Source: Ruminococcus sp. UBA4383 (GTDB taxonomy: Bacteria; Bacillota; Clostridia; Oscillospirales; Ruminococcaceae). Taken from it: DNA of 6,543 bases. Positions 1 through 4,594 of the stretch are shown here, in pieces (positions within the stretch are counted from its first letter, which is position 1; each line of letters begins with the position of its first letter). The position numbers were made by a program, and so were the translations under genes. The stretch is from positions 1 through 6,543 of the forward strand of contig DGRR01000154.1 of assembly GCA_002389995.1 (NCBI GenBank), written 5' to 3'. Below the pieces are notes generated by a model, which was not told the origin of the DNA, made no database searches, and saw only the letters and a list, made by a program, of their open reading frames with translations.

Positions 1-367
1 TTACAGCAGTAAGTGTGGAAGTCAAACTTCCAGATTCAGGTTTAGCAGCTTCTACCATATTAGTAGTTTCTTCATTGAGAAGTCTCATCTGACCGCCGAG
101 CCACATACGGACAAAAGCGTCAACATTTCCTGTATTTACAGCAGAAACGTCTTTGTTTACTTTCTGACCGGGGAGCCATTCCTCAGGCGGCTGAAAATCT
201 TCGGCTATGCTGACATCATATTTAGCAGATGCGCTCAGGCGGTTAGTAACCTCATCTTTACTTGTGAACCATGCAAAAGTTGAACCCGCAGCGATAACGA
301 CAGCGGTAAGAAACGCACCGATGAGTATGCGTTTTTCTCTTGCAGTTTTCTTTTTGTTTTTAGTCAT
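1..367 (-). CDS. TasA/BsaA-like SipW-dependent surface or matrix protein (C-terminus cut by window edge)
   Basis: Reading leftward from ATG 367-365, 122 codons stay open to the window edge, so this is the N-terminal part only. The protein begins with a basic stretch (MTKNKKKTAREKR), a hydrophobic segment at about residues 14-32, then STFAWFTSKDEVTN. This is the layout of the SipW-cognate signal peptide (compare GGTWAAFND in Bacillus TasA). Cleavage would fall near Ala32, which is inference. The mature part has EDFQPPEEWLPGQKVNKDV followed by NTGNVDAFVRMWL. That 'PGQ..xK...NTG...A.VR' pattern is typical of BsaA/TasA-family secreted proteins, whose known members form biofilm matrix fibres. An AAAAGGAG Shine-Dalgarno begins within the stop codon of the signal peptidase gene and lies 9 nt before the ATG, so the two genes are almost certainly co-transcribed. 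Family is fairly sure; actual fibre formation is not shown by the sequence. Confidence 0.85.
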   Translation of the reverse strand, partial: MTKNKKKTAREKRILIGAFLTAVVIAAGSTFAWFTSKDEVTNRLSASAKYDVSIAEDFQPPEEWLPGQKVNKDVSAVNTGNVDAFVRMWLGGQMRLLNEETTNMVEAAKPESGSLTSTLTAV

Positions 368-383
368 AAAAGTCAACTCCTTT

Positions 384-1004
384 TCATTTCTGTGCCGTTT
401 CCGGCAGGTTTTCTGTTTTTTCCTCATCTTTTCTTTCTGATGAAAAATACATCTTTATGAGATGCAAAAAGACACCAATTAAAACAATCAGTGCAGCGAC
501 GAAATACCACCTTAACTGCACAAAGCGGAAAACATATCCCAGTTTAGGGACGCTGAAACTCACAGCACCTATAACACGGCTTTCATCTATGAGGAAAGAA
601 TCCTCCGAATCGTTTGCATCGCCCTTTGTCCTGAAACAAGTAACGCCTGTACCCTCATAGTCATTAATTTTCTCAGCGACTCTGTGGGTAAGGTAGGCAT
701 CGCTTTCGGAGGACGGATTAAAGGTGATTACATCTCCGACGTTTATTGAATCGGCGTTCATAAGTTTGACGAAAACCATATCCCCGACATCATATGTAGG
801 TGACATTGAAGGTGTGAGAATTGTATAATATCTGAATCCGAACAGAGATTTCTGCGGATTTCTGTCTGCGGCGAAAAAAAGTGCGGCTACAATCATTCCG
901 ATTGCGAGCAGATACACCAGAACGGAACGTATAACGCTGTATACCTTATAACCCGCACCTGATTCTGAGCGGACTTCTTCTGTTTCTTGATTATTATTAT
1001 CCAC
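384..1004 (-). CDS. sipW: ER-type signal peptidase I, SipW-like
   Basis: A 206-residue membrane serine peptidase that removes signal peptides from exported proteins. There are two predicted membrane segments, at about residues 24-46 and 164-186, with the catalytic part between them. The serine motif is TPSMSPT, with Ser66 just before Met67. The family motif THRV supplies His107, where the ordinary bacterial enzyme has lysine. TKGDAND supplies the conserved Asp129. The Ser-His-Asp set marks the ER/archaeal type that includes Bacillus SipW, whose known substrates are TasA-like proteins. Translation starts at GTG (1004-1002), preceded by a strong AGGAGG. The next gene, 16 bp downstream, encodes a protein with a SipW-type signal peptide and is its likely substrate. 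The C-terminal tail is charged and probably cytoplasmic. Two candidate promoters lie upstream. Confidence 0.93.
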   Translation of the reverse strand: MDNNNQETEEVRSESGAGYKVYSVIRSVLVYLLAIGMIVAALFFAADRNPQKSLFGFRYYTILTPSMSPTYDVGDMVFVKLMNADSINVGDVITFNPSSESDAYLTHRVAEKINDYEGTGVTCFRTKGDANDSEDSFLIDESRVIGAVSFSVPKLGYVFRFVQLRWYFVAALIVLIGVFLHLIKMYFSSERKDEEKTENLPETAQK

Positions 1005-1014
1005 CGTTGAGCTG

Positions 1015-1024
1015 CCTCCTTTTT
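1015..1024 (-). promoter_or_regulatory. Ribosome binding site for the GTG start of sipW
   Basis: Read on the minus strand, AAAAAGGAGG lies 10 nt before the GTG at 1004-1002. No ATG lies between this site and residue 30 of the reading frame, so the site supports GTG as the true start. Confidence 0.8.
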
Positions 1025-1084
1025 AAGCGGTGATATCTGATACAAGTAAAGAAGTGTCATAAAATACACATCTATTATAGGTTA

Positions 1085-1113
1085 ATTATATCACAACCGA
1101 CTTATTTTGTCAA
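1085..1113 (-). promoter_or_regulatory. Proximal sigma-A promoter of the sipW unit
   Basis: On the minus strand TTGACA (1113-1108) is followed by exactly 17 nt and TATAAT (1090-1085). Both hexamers match the consensus completely. The TATAAT is preceded by TGA, giving an extended -10 (TGn). The start of transcription should be near 1078, leaving a leader of about 75 nt before the GTG of sipW. Confidence 0.85.
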
Positions 1114-1216
1114 TATATTCAAATATAAATAATTCCAGATTAAATTTATATATATTTTACAAAAAAACATAAATACAAGTAAGAATATATAAACTTTGAA
1201 AAAATATCGTCATAAT

Positions 1217-1233
1217 ATATACAAATTGTATAT
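1217..1233. repeat. 17-bp palindrome, possible operator
   Basis: ATATACAA, one central A, then TTGTATAT: two perfect 8-bp arms. It lies between the two leftward promoter candidates, so a bound regulator could affect transcription from the distal one. The surrounding DNA is so AT-rich that a chance origin is quite possible, and I cannot assign a regulator. Confidence 0.35.
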
Positions 1234-1279
1234 CAAATCAAGCATTTCCATTTTATATACTTAATATATTCATTGTTTT

Positions 1280-1308
1280 ATTATAGCATAAATAATATAA
1301 AAAAGCAA
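1280..1308 (-). promoter_or_regulatory. Distal sigma-A promoter candidate for the sipW unit
   Basis: On the minus strand TTGCTT (1308-1303) is followed by 17 nt and TATAAT (1285-1280). The TATAAT is preceded by TGC, an extended -10. The -35 matches four of six consensus bases. It would add about 195 nt to the sipW leader compared with the proximal promoter. Confidence 0.5.
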
Positions 1309-1385
1309 GTCAATAAATAATTTTCCATTATTTTCATAAAATTAAACATTAATATATGATTCAGATAAAATTATTCTGTATGCTA

Positions 1386-1414
1386 TTGATTAAGATTATA
1401 TTTTCTGATATAAT
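1386..1414 (+). promoter_or_regulatory. Sigma-A promoter of the histidine phosphatase gene
   Basis: TTGATT at 1386-1391, a 17-nt spacer, and TATAAT at 1409-1414 preceded by TGA (extended -10). Transcription should start near 1421, giving a short leader of roughly 37 nt. Confidence 0.75.
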
Positions 1415-1457
1415 ATATTAAAAAGGTATAAGGTGAAATAAATAAGGAGGTTATATT

Positions 1458-1994
1458 ATGTCTCATATTTACTTTGCACGGCACGGACAGACAGTCTGGA
1501 ATGTTGAAAACAAAATATGCGGGGCAACTGATATTGAACTCACAAAAAAAGGCTGTGAACAGGCTAAAATACTCGGTAAAAAAATCCTTGCAGAAAATTA
1601 TGATATAGACGAAATTCTCTCGTCTCCCCTTATCCGTGCATCAGAAACCGCAAGAATAGTCTCGGAAATAACAGGTATTCCCATGCGTGAAGAAATAAGA
1701 CTGAAAGAACAGTGTTTCGGAAAATATGAGGGTACACCCAGAAACGGCGGGGAATTTTATAAAGCTAAAACTCATTTCCTCGACAGCTATCAGGGCGGTG
1801 AATCCATGATGAAAATGGGTCAGAGAATATACAATCTGCTCGATGAACTTAAAAACAGCAATAAAATATATCTCCTTGTGGCACATAACGGCGTTGCACG
1901 TTTCGTGCGCTCATACTTTGAGGATATGACCAATGAGGAATTTGGCAGATATGCAATAAGAAACTGCGAAATAAAAAGATTCGACTTTGAATAA
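1458..1994 (+). CDS. Histidine phosphatase family protein (phosphoglycerate mutase-like)
   Basis: A 178-residue soluble enzyme of the histidine phosphatase superfamily, which transfers phosphate through a phospho-histidine. The motif ARHGQT holds the nucleophile His9 with Arg8. SSPLIRASETA supplies Arg60. KEQCFGKYEG carries the probable proton donor Glu84. VAHNG supplies the second histidine, His143. All core residues are present and the length is normal for the small, single-domain branch. There is no export signal, so it should act in the cytoplasm. The start is fixed by AAGGAGG at 1444-1450, 7 nt before the ATG. Substrate cannot be read from the sequence: relatives act on sugar phosphates, alpha-ribazole phosphate or nucleotides, and no cobalamin gene is nearby to support the second option. 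No terminator follows, so some read-through into the PBP gene is possible. Confidence 0.92.
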   Translation: MSHIYFARHGQTVWNVENKICGATDIELTKKGCEQAKILGKKILAENYDIDEILSSPLIRASETARIVSEITGIPMREEIRLKEQCFGKYEGTPRNGGEFYKAKTHFLDSYQGGESMMKMGQRIYNLLDELKNSNKIYLLVAHNGVARFVRSYFEDMTNEEFGRYAIRNCEIKRFDFE

Positions 1995-2035
1995 GAAATT
2001 ATTATAACAAATTTCCATTATATCAAAAAATACCA

Positions 2036-2064
2036 TTGACAAAAAATATATAATAATGTATAAT
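2036..2064 (+). promoter_or_regulatory. Perfect-consensus sigma-A promoter for the PBP-dockerin pair
   Basis: TTGACA at 2036-2041, exactly 17 nt, then TATAAT at 2059-2064, with both hexamers matching consensus. Transcription should start near 2071, about 28 nt before the ATG of the PBP gene. The promoter begins 42 bp after the phosphatase stop codon and gives the following two genes their own transcript. Confidence 0.87.
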
Positions 2065-2098
2065 AAATCTGAAGTATCTATACAAGGACGGTAATAAG

Positions 2099-3559
2099 AT
2101 GATATCTAAATTCAAAGGAGTATTCGCTTTTCTTCTTGCCCTTTCCCTCGTTTCCTGTTCACAGAAAACTGAAACTGTCCTCTCCGAAGTAAAAATTCAG
2201 TCAAATGCCCCGCACGCTCAGGGACTTTCAGAATTTACTCAGGAAACTACTCAGGCAAGTACCGAAAATATCATCATAAAAGGAAATATATACGGCACTG
2301 ACGGCACTCCCCTGCTTTATTCTTCTGAACAAAATGACGGCTCTTTCTCCCGTACCTTTTCAGAAAATTATTCCATACCTTTCGCAAATATATTAAGCGA
2401 AAATGCCAACGGCATTGATAAAATCCTCGATTCTGACCTCATGCAGAAAAATCCCTCTCCCGTGAACGAAAATGATACAGTCGGACAGTCCGTCCAGCTC
2501 ACCATTGACCCAAATATGCAGAACAGCATATATAAATATATGGAGAAAAATAAAATTGAAGGTTCTGTTGTGGTTATGCGTACTGACGGCTCTGTTGCCG
2601 CAGAAGTTTCATACCCCTCTTTCGACCCGAAAAACACATATTCCGCAGAAGAAATCACAGGCGACGGAAAATATCGAAACAAGGCTGTAACTATGGCTAC
2701 ACCGGGTTCATGCTTTAAGATAATGTCCGCCACCCTTGCGGCTTATCACGGCATATACTCCCTGCCTGATGAGGGTAAATGGACAGATGAAAACGGCGCA
2801 TCAATCGTGAACTGGGACTATAAAGACAATCCCAATTACCCCGTTGAACGTTCACTTTTCAGTGCAATTCTCGATTCAAGCAATATATTCTTTGCAAAAG
2901 TTTTTGATACACTCGGCTATGAAACAGTTATTTCCGACCTTGAAAATATTTTCTCTTTCGGAAATACCGATATAGTCTGCGATTTCGGAACGCTTGAAAA
3001 TTATATCTATGCAACATCAGATGAAGAACTGAAACGCTCCGCATTCGGACAGTCAAATGATTTGACAACACCCATGTATCTCGCTGCCCTCGTCCGTGAG
3101 GCTGTCCTCGGTGATATGGTAAAACCTTTCATGGTGCAGAATATAGTCGATACAAATGATGTTTCAAAAATTATAAAAAAAGGCTCTGAACCCTATCAGC
3201 TTATGAGTTCAATGCCCTATGAGGCAAGACAGAGTGTAACGGAAGGTATGGCTGCTGTTGCCGAAAATGTCGGTATATACGGCTTTGACAACTATTCCGT
3301 ATATGCCAAGACAGGCACGGCTGAAATATATAAAAACGCCGAATATACAGGCGATTATCTCTACATAACAGGCTTTATGCTCAATAACTATGACAATTCC
3401 GAACAGAAACCCGTTTTCACTGACTATGCCGAATATAAAAATACAGGTTCTTACTCTGTCATAATGCAGATAACCAATCCTCTGGATTTCAAATTCAACT
3501 ACGCAAGCGAATCTTCATATCTTTATCAGGATATTCTGAGCTGTGTGGCTTACAGCTAA
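2099..3559 (+). CDS. Lipoprotein penicillin-binding protein (class B-type transpeptidase)
   Basis: A 486-residue D,D-transpeptidase that would cross-link peptidoglycan outside the membrane. The N-terminus is a lipoprotein signal ending LSLVSC, so Cys20 is the probable lipid-attached residue, in place of the usual membrane helix. A linker rich in Ser, Thr and Gln (about 21-56) follows. Residues 60-115 resemble the class B pedestal but are degenerate: the usual RGxIxDRNG reads KGNIYGTDG. The transpeptidase domain starts near QLTIDPNMQ (133-141). Its catalytic set is complete: S204-C-F-K207, S260-S-N262 and K404-T-G406. Cys205 takes the place of the usual Thr in STFK. The length matches PbpA-type enzymes; FtsI-type proteins are usually longer. 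The ATG has only a modest AAGGA (2084-2088) 10 nt upstream. The gene ends 19 bp before the dockerin gene, with no terminator between. Confidence 0.9.
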   Translation: MISKFKGVFAFLLALSLVSCSQKTETVLSEVKIQSNAPHAQGLSEFTQETTQASTENIIIKGNIYGTDGTPLLYSSEQNDGSFSRTFSENYSIPFANILSENANGIDKILDSDLMQKNPSPVNENDTVGQSVQLTIDPNMQNSIYKYMEKNKIEGSVVVMRTDGSVAAEVSYPSFDPKNTYSAEEITGDGKYRNKAVTMATPGSCFKIMSATLAAYHGIYSLPDEGKWTDENGASIVNWDYKDNPNYPVERSLFSAILDSSNIFFAKVFDTLGYETVISDLENIFSFGNTDIVCDFGTLENYIYATSDEELKRSAFGQSNDLTTPMYLAALVREAVLGDMVKPFMVQNIVDTNDVSKIIKKGSEPYQLMSSMPYEARQSVTEGMAAVAENVGIYGFDNYSVYAKTGTAEIYKNAEYTGDYLYITGFMLNNYDNSEQKPVFTDYAEYKNTGSYSVIMQITNPLDFKFNYASESSYLYQDILSCVAYS

Positions 3560-3564
3560 AATAC

Positions 3565-3571
3565 AAAGGAG
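3565..3571 (+). promoter_or_regulatory. Ribosome binding site that sets the start of the dockerin protein
   Basis: AAAGGAG lies 7 nt before the ATG at 3579. An in-frame GTG at 3543 would start inside the PBP gene and place 12 unrelated residues before a normal signal peptide, so the ATG is preferred. Confidence 0.82.
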
Positions 3572-3578
3572 AATAATC

Positions 3579-4508
3579 ATGAAAAAATCATTCAGAAAAA
3601 TAACTGCGCTTTCACTTTCCCTGCTTATGAGCGCAGTATATCCCGTAACTTCCGCATACGCCGCCGAAAGTCAGCATGAAATCTACCTTTCCGCAGAAGG
3701 TACTGAAAAAACCGATACAGGCGAAGTTTTCTACCTTGAACGCAGTATGCTCGGTGATGACGGATATACCCTGAAAATAAACATATTTTACAGAGATGAT
3801 GTCCTCAATACATGGTATATCTCACCGAAAGTAAAATGTGCCGACCAGAATATAAAACTCCGAAACCTCGTTGACCCAAAAGACCCGCTGATAGAATTTG
3901 CATACGCAGAAACAAATGATGCAGGTGAACTTTCCTACGGCTCAAACAGCACACTCGCATCAGGCAGCGAAATATACAACACTGTAAATTTCACCTGCAT
4001 GAATTCCAATCTTATGAACCGCACTGCCATGAAACCATACGGTGAATATACTAATTCCTATCCGCTCACTTCATTTGATGCGATAATCAGTAAGGAAATA
4101 CCTGCGGGAGAATATGATATATATTTCCTCACAGAAGCCGAGGACGAACCTGACCAGAGAGTTACTGAAATTTCCCTTATGATAGACGGAGGCCCTGAAC
4201 CCTGCACAGATACCGCCCTTACAAATATGAAAATCGTTGTAAGTTCGCTCGGTGATATTGATGATAACGGAATTGTGGATTCAAATGATGCTTCTGCTAT
4301 ACTTAAAGAATATTCACTTTTGTCAACAAAAAAGAGTCCCTCCTTTGACACTCCAAAGAATTATGCGGCTGATGTCAACAAAGACGGAACTATAAATTCC
4401 TCTGATGCTTCTCTTATTCTGAAATATTATTCCTATAAGTCAACAAGCGGTTATATGGACTTTGTATCGTATCTATCGTATCTTGACTCTCTTGATTCCG
4501 CTGAATAA
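3579..4508 (+). CDS. Secreted dockerin protein with unrecognised N-terminal domain
   Basis: A 309-residue exported protein. The signal peptide is MKKSFRK, a hydrophobic run, then TSAYA, with cleavage probably after Ala28. Residues about 30-215 form one domain rich in beta-type segments. I do not recognise it and see no glycosidase, esterase, protease or carbohydrate-binding signature. The ending FDAIISKEIPAGEYDIYFL is reminiscent of cohesin-like or jelly-roll folds, but this is weak. Residues about 224-290 are a type I-like dockerin with two Ca-binding loops: D226-D228-N230-D237 and D265-N267-D269-D276. Each is followed by a helix (ASAILKEYS, ASLILKYYS). The two halves are nearly symmetrical at the usual cohesin-contact positions (SN/LK and SS/LK). 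The spacer between the loops is long (about 27 residues). A short tail with SYLSYL follows. The gene is probably co-transcribed with the PBP gene and ends just before a strong terminator. Confidence 0.85.
   Translation: MKKSFRKITALSLSLLMSAVYPVTSAYAAESQHEIYLSAEGTEKTDTGEVFYLERSMLGDDGYTLKINIFYRDDVLNTWYISPKVKCADQNIKLRNLVDPKDPLIEFAYAETNDAGELSYGSNSTLASGSEIYNTVNFTCMNSNLMNRTAMKPYGEYTNSYPLTSFDAIISKEIPAGEYDIYFLTEAEDEPDQRVTEISLMIDGGPEPCTDTALTNMKIVVSSLGDIDDNGIVDSNDASAILKEYSLLSTKKSPSFDTPKNYAADVNKDGTINSSDASLILKYYSYKSTSGYMDFVSYLSYLDSLDSAE
4465..4482 (+). repeat. Two tandem copies of a 9-bp unit in the dockerin gene
   Basis: TATCGTATC occurs twice back to back. Being 9 bp it keeps the frame and gives SYLSYL in the tail after the dockerin. 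It looks like a recent small duplication in a region of little constraint. Confidence 0.75.
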
Positions 4509-4513
4509 AAAAC

Positions 4514-4541
4514 AAAAACTGCCGTTTTCGGCAGCTTTTTT
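4514..4541. terminator. Intrinsic terminator of the PBP-dockerin transcript, probably bidirectional
   Basis: The stem CTGCCG (4519-4524), loop TTTT, and stem CGGCAG (4529-4534) form a perfect 6-bp hairpin 10 bp after the dockerin stop codon. On the plus strand it is followed by C and six T. On the minus strand it is followed by TTTTTGTTTTTT, so it can also act as a back-up terminator for the convergent cellulase gene. Confidence 0.85.
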
Positions 4542-4547
4542 ATAGGC

Positions 4548-4576
4548 AAAAAAACTGCCCGATTTTCATCGGACAG
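4548..4576 (-). terminator. Intrinsic terminator of the GH9 gene
   Basis: On the minus strand CTGTCCGAT, loop GAAA, and ATCGGGCAG form a continuous 9-bp stem with one U-G wobble and a GNRA-type loop, followed by seven T (4554-4548). It starts 18 bp after the GH9 stop codon. On the plus strand the same wobble position becomes a C-A mismatch, which fixes the working orientation as leftward. Confidence 0.88.
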
Positions 4577-4594
4577 TTTTTATTATATTTTAAA

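Larger units (their letters stand above)
1005..1457. other. AT-rich divergent intergenic region
   Basis: This 453-bp gap separates the leftward sipW unit from the rightward phosphatase gene. It is extremely rich in A and T and contains no convincing coding frame. It holds two leftward promoter candidates, one rightward promoter and a short palindrome, each listed separately. The roughly 75-nt leader between the proximal leftward promoter and sipW shows no hairpin that I can recognise as a riboswitch or attenuator. Confidence 0.75.

Noticed and set aside
457..660. Plus-strand open frame opposite sipW
   Set aside because: It lies entirely within a well-supported peptidase gene on the other strand, and the product has no recognisable features.
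1995..2018. GAAATT...AATTTC inverted repeat after the phosphatase gene as a terminator
   Set aside because: The stem is short and all but one pair are A-T, with no T tract directly after it. It is too weak to support a terminator call.
3543..3578. A GTG at 3543 as an earlier start for the dockerin protein
   Set aside because: It lies inside the PBP gene, lacks a proper ribosome binding site and would add 12 residues before a normal signal peptide. The ATG at 3579 has AAAGGAG at ideal spacing.
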